Below, in pieces: positions 19,334-27,411 of a stretch of 64,000 bases of DNA. Under the pieces are notes generated by a model. It saw only the letters and a list, made by a program, of their open reading frames with translations. It made no database searches and had not been told where the DNA came from. Every line of letters begins with the position of its first letter. Positions within the stretch are counted from its first letter, which is position 1. The translations under genes and the position numbers were made by a program. The stretch comes from Chromatiales bacterium (GTDB taxonomy: Bacteria > Pseudomonadota > Gammaproteobacteria > Chromatiales > Chromatiaceae), in contig JANQRK010000057.1 in assembly GCA_028284585.1 (NCBI GenBank), forward strand, positions 1 to 64,000, given 5' to 3'.

Positions 19334-20502
19334 CAAAGCTCCTGGTGATCACGACGCTCTATCCAAACCGGATACAGTTTCGTCATGGCCTCTTCGTCGA
19401 AACACGTTTGCTTCGTTTGGTCGCAAGTGGACAGTGCGATGCCGTTGTCATCGCGCCAGTCCCCTGGTTTCCAATCGCCAGCCGGCGCTTCCCGAAGTAT
19501 TCCCAGTATGCGCAGGTACCGACAAAGGAAGAGCGGCAAGGGATCGTCATTTATCACCCGCGCTATTTGGTGATCCCAAAGGTCGGCATGCTGGTGACGC
19601 CGTTGTTCTTGGCATTATCTACCTGGTTGGCCGCCCGCAAGGTGAAGCAGTCTGGCTATTACTACGACCTGGTAGATGCGCACTATTACTACCCGGATGG
19701 TATCGCCGTGGCCTTGCTGTCCGGGCCCCTGGGTAAGCCCTTCACGGTGACTGCACGGGGAAGCGACATCAATCTGCTGGCCAATATCCCCCTACCGCGT
19801 CGCATGATCCGCTGGGCGGCACGCAAGGCCGCTGCATCCATCACAGTGAGTGCGGCACTCAAAGAACGGCTGCTTGAACTCGATGTGCCGGAGGAAAAGA
19901 TTCATGTCTTTCGCAATGGTGTCGATCTCGAGCGATTCACACCCTTACCGAGAGATCCGTGTAAGAAAAAGCTAGGCGTTAGTACCACCACCCTGGTGAG
20001 TGTGGGAAACCTTATCGAACTCAAGGGGCACGATCTGATCATCCGCGCAATGCCCGCACTACCGGATTGCCAATTGCTTGTGGTCGGCGACGGGGTATTG
20101 CGCGAGGATCTGGCATCGCTGGCGGCAAGCCTAGGTGTCGAACAGCGCGTGCGTTTTATACCGGCGGTACCACAGTCAGAGCTGGTGGAGATCTATAGTG
20201 CCGCGGACATCCTGATCCTGGCCTCTAGTCGCGAAGGCATGCCAAATGTAGTGCTGGAGGCCATGGCCTGCGACACCCCAGTGGTCGCAGCAGCGGTGGG
20301 TGGTGTTCCCGAGATTCTCTGCGACCCGAGTGCCGGCGTACTGCTCCCCCGCCGTGATGTCGAAAGTATCATCGCCGCAATCCGGCAGCTATTGGATGAC
20401 TACCCGCAGCCGGGCACGACCCGGCGTTATGCCGAAAGGTTCTCCTGGGACGGCACCGTCTCGGGATTAGGTGATTTGTTCAACCGGCTTCAATCAATAT
20501 AG
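19330..20502 (+). CDS. Glycosyltransferase family 4 (exopolysaccharide)
   Basis: The 390-residue GT-B enzyme begins LLVITTLYPNRIQFRHGLFVETR, as in GT4 proteins of exosortase polysaccharide clusters. It contains VDAHYYYPDGIAVALL, the hinge FRNGVDLERF, and the donor-site block ASSREGMPNVVLEAMACDTPVVA with the EX7E-type glutamates. It is the last gene of the three-gene coupled operon (ATGA overlap) and presumably extends the lipid-linked oligosaccharide. The next gene downstream is convergent. No transmembrane segment is visible, which fits a peripheral cytoplasmic enzyme. Confidence 0.9.
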   Translation: MTKLLVITTLYPNRIQFRHGLFVETRLLRLVASGQCDAVVIAPVPWFPIASRRFPKYSQYAQVPTKEERQGIVIYHPRYLVIPKVGMLVTPLFLALSTWLAARKVKQSGYYYDLVDAHYYYPDGIAVALLSGPLGKPFTVTARGSDINLLANIPLPRRMIRWAARKAAASITVSAALKERLLELDVPEEKIHVFRNGVDLERFTPLPRDPCKKKLGVSTTTLVSVGNLIELKGHDLIIRAMPALPDCQLLVVGDGVLREDLASLAASLGVEQRVRFIPAVPQSELVEIYSAADILILASSREGMPNVVLEAMACDTPVVAAAVGGVPEILCDPSAGVLLPRRDVESIIAAIRQLLDDYPQPGTTRRYAERFSWDGTVSGLGDLFNRLQSI

Positions 20503-20529
20503 ATCAGCCAGGCCCTTGGCTGCTCGAAT

Positions 20530-20886
20530 TCAGCGCAGCTGCTCAAGCAGGTAGGCACGCAGCACCTGTGCACTGTTGCCAGGCTGCTCGCGCGCAGCAT
20601 AGACCAGGGTCAGTGGGGCATCGCCAGTCAGCTCGAGCAACTGCTCGACCGCCACGCCATTGGCCACGAGTTCGTCGCGATAGCGGCGCTGGAACCCTGC
20701 CCAGCGTCGTGCCTCATGCCCGTACCAACGGCGCAAGTCGGTCGATGGCGCGATTTCCTTGAGCCAGAGATCGAGCGCTGCGTCGGCCCGGCTGATGCCA
20801 CGCGGCCACAGACGCTCGATCAGCACCCGCTGGCCGTCGGCGGCCGACGCTGGAAGGTAAATGCGTTTGCAGCAGACCGTCGGCAT
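20530..20886 (-). CDS. DUF488 family protein
   Basis: The 118-residue protein has the conserved DUF488 blocks KRIYLPASAADGQRVLIERLWPRG, LKEIAPSTDLRRWYGH and LTLVYAAREQPGNSA. No biochemical role is firmly established for the family. The ATG at 20886 gives the usual DUF488 length (~115-120); a longer ORF reaches 20973, but its extra 29 codons are outside the conserved domain. It lies convergent to the glycosyltransferase operon and downstream of the AraC regulator gene on the same strand, though a hairpin pair separates it from that gene. Confidence 0.85.
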   Translation of the reverse strand: MPTVCCKRIYLPASAADGQRVLIERLWPRGISRADAALDLWLKEIAPSTDLRRWYGHEARRWAGFQRRYRDELVANGVAVEQLLELTGDAPLTLVYAAREQPGNSAQVLRAYLLEQLR

Positions 20887-20989
20887 ACTTGAGGGACTTC
20901 GAATAATGCCATCCATGGCATTATTCTCCACGGAAAGGCCAAAACGCGGTTTTTGCCTTTCCTTCATGTTCAACCACTCGTCGTGATCG

Positions 20990-21043
20990 AAAATGGCGGC
21001 ACGTCCCTGTGCCGCTCGGGCACCTCGATTTTTCGAGGTGCCC
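20990..21043 (-). terminator. Tandem hairpins after the AraC gene
   Basis: Directly after the regulator's stop there is an 11-bp perfect stem (GGGCACCTCGA paired with its complement, loop TTTT, 21018-21043). A second, 7-bp stem follows (GCGGCAC, 20996-21015), then ATTTT on the minus strand. The second hairpin and short U run fit a weak intrinsic terminator; the first may protect the mRNA end. Confidence 0.5.
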
Positions 21044-21871
21044 TTAATCGTCTGCGTGTTGACGCCGCCACGCGCTCGGCGACTTTCCTAGTTGGGCGGT
21101 AAAGGCACGTGACAGCGCGCTGGCGCTAGCATAGCCCACTTGGTCGGCAACCATCTGCACCGACCGGCCGCGGCGCAACAGCGATTGCGCGACGCTGAGG
21201 CGCCATTCGCCAAGATACTGCATCGGTGTCGTGCCAACCGTCTCACGAAACCGCACCGCGAAGCGGGCACGCGACATCGACGCCGTTTCGGCCAGCGATT
21301 CGAGCGTCCAAGGACGAGCGGGTTGCGCATGCATGGCGTTGATCGCCTTGGCCAAACGCAGATCCGACAAACCGGCCAACAGACCAGACGCGATGCGCTC
21401 CTGGTCCATCAGTTCGCGCAGCAACAGGACGATCAGCACCTCGCTCAGGCGGTCGAGGATCGCCTGACGGCCGCAATGATGTTCTTGCGCTTCCTTGAAC
21501 AGCAACTGCAGCGTCGTCGCGATGTTCGGCATACCGTCGAGATCCACTAGCAGCAGGTCGGGCAACGCCTTGATCAGCGGGTTCTGTAAACCGGTTCCGA
21601 ACTCGAACGACGCACACAGTGTGTCGGTGCCCGCTTTCAGCGGTACCAGGCGGTGCGTGGTCGGTGTCATGTAGAACAGCACACAGGGCCTCTCGACGAT
21701 ACGAGGCTTATGTCCGCTGCCCTCGACGCGCAACGCACCGGCACGCAGGACATGGATATAGCCCAGGCCGTCTTCGGCGCTGAATGCCGACGACTGACAC
21801 AAGGGCCCGGCCTGGAATACCCGCGCACGCAGCTCGAAGCGTTTCAGTAAGGAAACCAGTCGATCACCCAT
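21044..21871 (-). CDS. AraC-family transcriptional regulator with cupin domain
   Basis: The 275-residue protein has an N-terminal cupin-type sensor domain (start MGDRLVSLLKRFELRARVF) of the kind found in the AraC/Cupin_6 group. Two C-terminal helix-turn-helix units follow: WTLESLAETASMSRARFAVRF and VQMVADQVGYASASALSRAF, with the family signature running to GKSPSAWRRQH. It is divergent from the decarboxylase/cytochrome P460 operon, whose transcription it probably controls through repeats lying at its own start codon. The ATG at 21871 lacks a clear ribosome binding site and sits within the operator. Confidence 0.9.
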   Translation of the reverse strand: MGDRLVSLLKRFELRARVFQAGPLCQSSAFSAEDGLGYIHVLRAGALRVEGSGHKPRIVERPCVLFYMTPTTHRLVPLKAGTDTLCASFEFGTGLQNPLIKALPDLLLVDLDGMPNIATTLQLLFKEAQEHHCGRQAILDRLSEVLIVLLLRELMDQERIASGLLAGLSDLRLAKAINAMHAQPARPWTLESLAETASMSRARFAVRFRETVGTTPMQYLGEWRLSVAQSLLRRGRSVQMVADQVGYASASALSRAFTAQLGKSPSAWRRQHADD

Positions 21872-21922
21872 ATCGATACTCTGTGAACATTTATCGATAC
21901 TTTATGTATCGCAGAGTATCGA
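21871..21922. promoter_or_regulatory. Repeat-array operator of the divergent AraC/P460 locus
   Basis: Two identical TATCGATAC boxes (21871-21879 and 21892-21900) lie exactly 21 bp apart, i.e. two helical turns. TCGATACTCTG (21873-21883) is perfectly inverted at 21912-21922, with another GTATCG at 21906. The 21-bp spaced direct boxes match how AraC-type dimers bind DNA. The position between the regulator and the operon it faces supports an autoregulated divergent operator. Confidence 0.7.
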
Positions 21923-21994
21923 CTGTTTGTCCAGACTCTCTATGCAGCCCCCCTTGGGCGGCACCCATCGAAACCCAACATGAGAGGAAAGACC

Positions 21995-22540
21995 ATGCCC
22001 CGCATCAAGCCCATCGCCATCGATCAGACCGACCCAGCCACTGCGGCGACATTGCACGCCGTGCACAAGAAGCTCGGCGCGCTACCAAACATCTTCACTA
22101 CCTTTGCGCAATCACCGACCGCGCTCGGCAGTTATGTACAACTCAGCGAAAACCTCACCAAAGGCCGGCTCAGCCCGGCCCAGCGGGAACGTATCGCGCT
22201 CGCCGTCTCGCAGGAGAACGCCTGCCAATACTGCGTCAGCGCTCATGCCACGATCGCGCGCGGCGCCGGGCTCGACGACAGCGCGATCCAGCAGGCACGG
22301 CTCGGCAAAGCCAGCGAGCCGTTCGACCGACTGATCACCGAGTTCGCACTGAAGCTAGCGCGCAGTCGTGCGGAGATCAGTGACCAAGACTTGGAGGTCG
22401 CGCGCCGCGCCGGCCTCGATGACGGTCTGATGGTCGAGATCGTTGCCAATGTCGCGCTGCATGTCATGACCAACTACCTCAACAAGCTGGCCGGTACCGA
22501 CATCGACTTCCCGGTAATCGACCTGCAGAGCGCGGCCTGA
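21995..22540 (+). CDS. Carboxymuconolactone decarboxylase/AhpD-like protein
   Basis: The 181-residue all-helical protein carries the AhpD-type redox motif CQYCVSAH (C77, C80, H84). Despite the family name, many such proteins are peroxidase-like disulfide reductases rather than decarboxylases, and the CxxC plus His favours that. The start is ATG 21995, which is preceded by GAGAGGAAAG; an upstream in-frame ATG at 21980 sits in that ribosome binding site. It is followed after 43 bp by the cytochrome P460 gene, so the pair may handle oxidative or nitrogenous stress under the divergent AraC regulator. Confidence 0.88.
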   Translation: MPRIKPIAIDQTDPATAATLHAVHKKLGALPNIFTTFAQSPTALGSYVQLSENLTKGRLSPAQRERIALAVSQENACQYCVSAHATIARGAGLDDSAIQQARLGKASEPFDRLITEFALKLARSRAEISDQDLEVARRAGLDDGLMVEIVANVALHVMTNYLNKLAGTDIDFPVIDLQSAA

Positions 22541-22583
22541 CCGCCCCCGGCCCTGTCCATCGTTAACGAATAGGAGAGACAAG

Positions 22584-23186
22584 ATGCAAACTTCCATCGA
22601 CACAACCCAGCGCGCCAGGCCCATAGGTCGTCTACTCGCGGCAGCCGTACTCAGTGCGACAATTGCCGTTACCGCGCAGGCCGAGACCGCAAACGGCCCG
22701 CAATGGACCGCCGACGACAAGTTGAAACTGCCGACCGGTTATCACAGCTGGGTATTCCTCGGCTCGCCGCTCACGCCACATGCATTGAACGACGGCAAGG
22801 CCGGCTTCCCGGAGTTCCACAATGTGTACATCCACCCGGATGCATACCGCTCATACCGCAAGACCGGTGAGTTCGCCGACGGCACCATCCTGCTCAAGGA
22901 GTTGCAACTGACCTTGCCTAGCGAAGCCGCCGATGGGTCTCGCACTGAGGTATCCGGTCGCGGCTACTTTCCCGGTGCACGTAACGGCATCGACATCGCG
23001 GTAAAAGACAGCAAGCGCTTTAAGAACACCAACGGCTGGGGTTATTTCAACTTTGGCCACCATGCACCTCCCTATGCCGCTACTGCCGCGGCAGCGCCGA
23101 AAGAGGCCTGCGCCGCATGTCACATCGCCAACACCGAGAACATGGTATTCACCAAGTTCTACTCGCATATCCTCGACGCCGAGTGA
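22584..23186 (+). CDS. Cytochrome P460 family protein
   Basis: The 200-residue exported protein has a signal peptide (cleavage likely after AQA at ~33) and a P460 fold recognisable from LPTGYHSWVFLGSPLTP, FPEFHNVYIHPDAYRSY and GYFPGARNGI. The single c-type heme site CAACH lies at 176-180, near the C-terminus as usual. Cytochromes P460 oxidise hydroxylamine or bind NO in the periplasm; related cytochromes c'-beta bind NO. Which activity applies depends on a heme-crosslinking Lys that I cannot assign. An AGGAGA ribosome binding site precedes the ATG. It is the last gene of the two-gene operon. Confidence 0.88.
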   Translation: MQTSIDTTQRARPIGRLLAAAVLSATIAVTAQAETANGPQWTADDKLKLPTGYHSWVFLGSPLTPHALNDGKAGFPEFHNVYIHPDAYRSYRKTGEFADGTILLKELQLTLPSEAADGSRTEVSGRGYFPGARNGIDIAVKDSKRFKNTNGWGYFNFGHHAPPYAATAAAAPKEACAACHIANTENMVFTKFYSHILDAE

Positions 23187-23220
23187 GTCGCTGATTGGCT
23201 GGCTAGCTGCCGGCTCGACA

Positions 23221-23250
23221 GACCCCGGCCGCTCGGCTGGGGTCTTCCCA
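23221..23250 (+). terminator. Hairpin after the cytochrome P460 gene
   Basis: A 10-bp stem (GACCCCGGCC with GGCTGGGGTC, one G-U pair, loop GCTC, 23221-23244) is followed by TTCCC. It lies 35 bp after the P460 stop. The U tract is weak, but the position and stem strength fit an intrinsic terminator. Confidence 0.55.
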
Positions 23251-23269
23251 GTATTTGCCGACACGTGAC

Positions 23270-23535
23270 TAGTGGGCCAAGCGGACCATTCTGTAACGCT
23301 CAGCGCCACTGTGCGAGCGCGAATCAAGGCGCGTTTCGCAGGCAATGGCCGCACCCTTGGCAAGAAACGCAACACCGAGTCGCGCTCGCACAGTGGCTCC
23401 CAAAGGGCCGCGGCATAAGCATCGTGGGCGGTGTTGCCGTCCTTGGAAAGGGCCTGCCATTCCCGGCGAACTGCGCCTTGCCCACAATGCTTGTGCCGTG
23501 GCTGAGCGTTACAGAATCATCCGCTTGGCCCACTA
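23270..23535. repeat. Cloverleaf-capable palindromic repeat, copy 1
   Basis: A 266-bp element bounded by near-perfect 34-bp inverted termini starting TAGTGGGCCAAGCGGA. Inside are two further inverted-repeat arms, so a single strand would fold into a three-way junction. It is closely similar and in the same orientation to copy 2 at 24171-24435. There is no transposase, and ORFs crossing it are by-products of the palindromes. Confidence 0.85.
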
Positions 23536-23730
23536 AGCATTCGCGGCGACCCGCAAAACGGCACACGTCTGTTTGCTCTGGCTTCGGTAAAAAAGTAGCC
23601 AGCCGGTGCGGCGATCCGATATTTATAAGTTTGTCCCAACCAGCTACCTTGTGCACAGCGAGGCAACTCTGGTTCATGGCGACCGGGCTGCAATCAACTG
23701 AAATGTGCTGGGCACGTGGAGACACGTACT

Positions 23731-24132
23731 ATGGGCGATACGACATCTCTTACCTCAGGCATCCATCACTTGGGGCTGACGGTTCCAGACATCGACACCT
23801 CATGCCAGTTCTTCGTCGATGCCCTCGGATTCGAACAAGTCGGTACGCAGCCGGAATATCCGGCGGTGTTCGTAAGTGACGGCACAGTAATGCTGACCCT
23901 TTGGCAAGCCAAGGATCCGGCCAGCGCAACGGCCTTCGACCGCCACAACAACATCGGCCTGCACCACTTTGCCCTATGCGTAGCCGACCTCGAGGGTGTC
24001 TATCAGCGTCTTTGCGAACGTGATGATATCGCCATGGAGTTCGCACCGGAGCCGCTCGGCCAAGGCCCGTTACGTCACATGATGTGCGCTATTCCAGGCG
24101 GCATTCGACTGGAGCTCATTGCTACAAGCTAA
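23731..24132 (+). CDS. VOC/glyoxalase-fold protein
   Basis: The 133-residue protein has one pair of beta-alpha-beta-beta-beta modules. The first starts GIHHLGLTVPDIDTSCQFF and the second GLHHFALCVADLEGVYQRL. Metal-ligand candidates are the His of each module and E in IRLELIA. Glyoxalase/dioxygenase/bleomycin-resistance superfamily members of this size act as dimers on small molecules; the substrate is unknown. ATG 23731 is preferred over GTG 23716, since the conserved fold starts soon after. The gene sits alone between the two cloverleaf repeats. Confidence 0.82.
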   Translation: MGDTTSLTSGIHHLGLTVPDIDTSCQFFVDALGFEQVGTQPEYPAVFVSDGTVMLTLWQAKDPASATAFDRHNNIGLHHFALCVADLEGVYQRLCERDDIAMEFAPEPLGQGPLRHMMCAIPGGIRLELIATS

Positions 24133-24170
24133 AAAATCGATGCCGGCGGCAAGACGCACGCCGCTGAGGC

Positions 24171-24435
24171 TGGTGGGCCAAGCGGATGATTCTGTGACGC
24201 TCAGAGCTACTGTGCGAGTGCGAATCAAGGCGCGTTTCGCAGGCAATGGCGCGCCCTTGGCAAGAAACGCAACACGGAGTCGCGCTCGCACAGCAGCTCC
24301 CAAAGGGCCACGGCACAAGCATTGTGGGCTGTGTTGCCGTCCTTGGAAAGGGCCTGCCATTCCCGGCGGACTGCGCCTTGCCCACAATGCTTGTGCCGTG
24401 GCTGAGCCTCACAGAATCATCCGCTTGGCCCACTA
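24171..24435. repeat. Cloverleaf-capable palindromic repeat, copy 2
   Basis: A 265-bp element with 34-bp inverted termini (24171-24204 and 24402-24435). A first arm pairs 24204-24223 with 24280-24299, with GCGTTTC/GAAACGC continuing inside it. A perfect 23-bp second arm pairs 24307-24329 with 24380-24402. It is a close direct copy of 23270-23535 and ends two bases before the pfk stop codon. Confidence 0.87.
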
Positions 24436-24436
24436 G

Positions 24437-25534
24437 CTAGTCATCACCGAAGCAGATCCCGACGCTGCGCGCGGCATGCACCAGCTGGCCTTGTGGATCG
24501 ACCAGGCGCTGCTGCGCGATCGCGTCTTCGATCGGGACTGTCGTGATCTCTTGATTGCTCAGCGACACCATCTGACCGAACTTGCCGGTCTCGACCGCCT
24601 CGACGGCGGCGACGCCATAGCGCGTGCCCAGTATCCGGTCGAAGGGCACCGGGCTGCCACCGCGCTGCAGATAGCCGAGGATTGTGACCCGTACGTCGAG
24701 TTCGAGATGTGGCTCTAGGCTAACCGCGACCCGCTGCGCCGCGCCGAAGAACTTGGGCATCTCGCCGAGCTTGTGCTCGATATCGACCTCACCGCCCTGG
24801 GGGCGCGCGCCCTCGGCGACGACAGCGATCGAGTAGGGCCGGCCGCCGACCCGGCGCCTGCTGATCTTCTTGACTATGGAATCCACGCGATACGGAATCT
24901 CCGGCAGGAGGCAAATATGTGCATCACCGGCCAGCGCCGCGTGCAGCGCAATATGGCCTGCATTACGACCCATGACCTCCACCAACATGACCCGGCCATG
25001 GCTCTCGGCGGTGTCATGCAACCGATCCAGTGCATCGGTTACACAACGCACCGCAGTCATGAAGCCGAAGGTTGTGTCGGTTGCGGCCACGTCTTGGTCA
25101 ATGGTTTTGGGTACGCCGACAATCCTCAACCCGAGGTTGCTGAGCTTTTTGGCAATCTTCATGCTGCCGTCGCCACCGACCGAGATCAACGCATCGAGAC
25201 CGAGCTTGTGATAATTCTCGACCACCCTGGCAGACACATCGATGGTCGTCTCCTGTCCGTCGCGCTCGACGACATAGTTCCAGGGGTCGCTCTTGTTGGA
25301 GGTCCCCAAGATGGTCCCACCGTCTTGCAGGATCTCCGCGACATCGGCCTCTTCGAGCAGCCGATTACCGCGCGGCGAGCGATAATCAAGGTCGATCAGG
25401 CCATGGGTCGCATCTTCGATACCCATCACCTCCCAACCACGTGTCTTGGCCGCCAAGACCACGGCACGAATCACCGGGTTGAGGCCTGGGCAGTCGCCAC
25501 CGCCGGTCATCACGCCGATTCGCTTGATCGTCAT
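24437..25534 (-). CDS. pfkA: 6-phosphofructokinase (phosphoryl donor uncertain)
   Basis: The 365-residue enzyme phosphorylates fructose 6-phosphate at the committed step of glycolysis. It shows the N-terminal phosphate loop GVMTGGGDCPGLN, GGDGS at 120-124, the catalytic region PKTIDQD at 142-148, and VEVMGRNAGHIALH. The ATG at 25534 follows an AGGAGATC ribosome binding site; an upstream ATG at 25567 is less likely. Gly in GGDG is typical of ATP users, whereas Lys in PKTID is typical of PPi-dependent and group III enzymes, so the donor cannot be assigned. TIDQD replaces the common TIDND. Confidence 0.92.
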   Translation of the reverse strand: MTIKRIGVMTGGGDCPGLNPVIRAVVLAAKTRGWEVMGIEDATHGLIDLDYRSPRGNRLLEEADVAEILQDGGTILGTSNKSDPWNYVVERDGQETTIDVSARVVENYHKLGLDALISVGGDGSMKIAKKLSNLGLRIVGVPKTIDQDVAATDTTFGFMTAVRCVTDALDRLHDTAESHGRVMLVEVMGRNAGHIALHAALAGDAHICLLPEIPYRVDSIVKKISRRRVGGRPYSIAVVAEGARPQGGEVDIEHKLGEMPKFFGAAQRVAVSLEPHLELDVRVTILGYLQRGGSPVPFDRILGTRYGVAAVEAVETGKFGQMVSLSNQEITTVPIEDAIAQQRLVDPQGQLVHAARSVGICFGDD

Positions 25535-26424
25535 GGATCTCCTCGCCTGCAAATAATCATTGACCATGTATCAATTCTTAACGCATGGCATCAATCGGCC
25601 TGACGCCATGGTCAAGAGCATCGGGGGCCTGTAATCCAAGGTATCGAACGACTGTCCAAAAGCGCAATGTCGAGTCTGGGATACTTGAACGGATGGCTAC
25701 TGTGACAATGGCTACTGTGAAAATCGGGATTTGATCTGACAGACACTATCAGATGATGTCAGGGTTTCCGCCGGCTTTCGGGCAACTTCGGAAGTTCGGC
25801 TGGAGTGCAGTGACCGTCTCTTGCTCGGCGGAAGCGGTCGTTCAGGAACAGGCCGGTCAATGACCGCCAGGGATTGGAGACCGGACGTTGACCGGCAATC
25901 AGGACGAACGCCGGCTTTGCGATTCCCTGGCCGGCCGGAATCAACACCGAGCGAACGTTTTGGCGATCTCTGAGAATGGTCTACTTCGCGACCTTTTCAG
26001 TCTTAAACGGAAACCTGATAGACCATGTTAGGTGTTCATCGACCAGGCTGAACTCAGGACGCTATTGACTGCCGAGATTGACCGCAAGGAATCCTGCATG
26101 ACGCCGCGTCTGAGACGCCCGTTTGTTCGGCTGTGCATTCCCCAAGCCCCGCGTGGCTAAGCTTCCAACTAAGATGTTTGCGGCATCACGCAACCTTTCA
26201 GCGTTCCGAAGTCCATCAACGAGTGTCATTCGTTTACTCAATCATGCGTTATTTTGGTCGTATTGGCCGAATACCCAGCCGTCTGACATTTCGTCGAGAT
26301 TCTTTACATATTGTGCTGGAGTTACATCGGCCAATTGTCGCAACTAATTGAATTTACGTCACAACAGCAGATGGCATAGATATCGCATATCGGCATGGCG
26401 CTTACTGCGAATAGGAGGAAATGG
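25535..26424. other. Long gene-free region containing a degenerate repeat
   Basis: About 890 bp without a supportable gene. The part at about 25760-25965 shares the blocks CGTCTCTTGCTCGGC and CCGGCCGGAA-CAACAC, in the same order, with the reverse strand of about 31705-31880, indicating a dispersed degenerate repeat family. The rest is of mixed, lower GC with only short ORFs, and no RNA gene or terminator was recognised. Confidence 0.5.
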
Positions 26425-27411
26425 GTGATCGCAACTTGGAAGCATCTAGCATTTGCGCCAACACTGATAGGAGCTGGTCTCCTGGCGATGCAAACTGTTC
26501 GCGCGGTGCCGTTCGACCCGGCGAATATCCTAGTGACCCAGGACAAAGTCCTGTCTGAGTACACCTTGGGCGGCGGTTTGGTTCAGAGCTTCGCAATTCC
26601 TCATCCGGACACAAGCCGACACGACGGTAGCGACGTTGTTGTGGCGAGCGATGGCGCCGCGTTCGTTCGCAACAGCGCACCGTTCGACAACGACTACTTC
26701 AGCCGGTTAGACCCGGCAACCGGGACCTGGACGCACATCGCGACCGATGGAATCGGATTCGGAAACGTCAGCGATGCGGATCTATCGGCTCGCGGTTCAA
26801 TCGCCGTCACCAACGGCCGGCGACTCGACATGAACAGTGGGATGGCAACCCCATTTTCCGTGCCCGGTTTCCGTAGCGTTGGAGAGGTGACTTGGGGTTT
26901 GGACGGCTTGCTTTACGCACTGGACAGTGGATCGCCCCGCCCAGGTGTGAGGGTCCTCGATCCTTCTGATTTCAGCCTGATCCGCGAGGTGACGCTTCGC
27001 GACGAAGATGGTTTCCGCCTCGATGCCCGCGGCATCGCTGTGACAGAACTGGGACAGATGTTCGTCGCCGATTGGGACGGTAGGATCTACGAATACTCCT
27101 CTGACGCCACGCTCATCCAAAGTCAGGCGACTGGCGTTTTCAACCTTCTAGATATTGACATAGATGAACAAGGCACGCTCATCGCCGGGTCTCGGTTCGG
27201 AGGGGTCATTGTGACGGATACGTCTCTTTCGTCGATGTTCACCTTCGACGTCGGAAACGATCTTGCCTACGTCAGTTTCGCGCACAGTATTCCGATCGCT
27301 GTCCCGGAGCCTACCTCGGTGGCGCTAATCGGGCTTGGATTGGCGGGAATGTGGTTTAGGCGGCGGAAGAGTTTCGAGTACGTGCGCCTTTTCGATTCGG
27401 CCTTCCCTTAG
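26425..27411 (+). CDS. Secreted PEP-CTERM protein with beta-propeller-like repeats
   Basis: The ~328-residue protein has a signal peptide (ATWKHLAFAPTLIGAGLL, cleavage near VRA), a body of repeated strands resembling NHL/beta-propeller blades (such as GLDGLLYALDSGSPRPGVRV), and a C-terminal PEP-CTERM sorting signal at ~293-316. The signal has VPEPTSVALIGLG, a hydrophobic helix and an RRRK cluster. Such proteins are exported, processed by exosortase and tied to extracellular polysaccharide. GTG 26425 is chosen because AGGAGG lies just upstream; an ATG at 26395 has no such site. Unusually, 12 residues follow the RRRKS cluster. Confidence 0.85.
   Translation: MIATWKHLAFAPTLIGAGLLAMQTVRAVPFDPANILVTQDKVLSEYTLGGGLVQSFAIPHPDTSRHDGSDVVVASDGAAFVRNSAPFDNDYFSRLDPATGTWTHIATDGIGFGNVSDADLSARGSIAVTNGRRLDMNSGMATPFSVPGFRSVGEVTWGLDGLLYALDSGSPRPGVRVLDPSDFSLIREVTLRDEDGFRLDARGIAVTELGQMFVADWDGRIYEYSSDATLIQSQATGVFNLLDIDIDEQGTLIAGSRFGGVIVTDTSLSSMFTFDVGNDLAYVSFAHSIPIAVPEPTSVALIGLGLAGMWFRRRKSFEYVRLFDSAFP

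Noticed and set aside
23265-23879. ORFs crossing the cloverleaf repeats
   Set aside because: The same frames recur in both repeat copies because of the palindromes, with no protein family behind them.
23270-24435. A composite transposon made of the two cloverleaf repeats and the VOC gene
   Set aside because: No transposase and no clear target duplication were found, so a transposon is not supported although mobility remains possible.
24773-25603. Plus-strand ORF of 276 codons opposite pfkA
   Set aside because: Antisense shadow of the phosphofructokinase gene.
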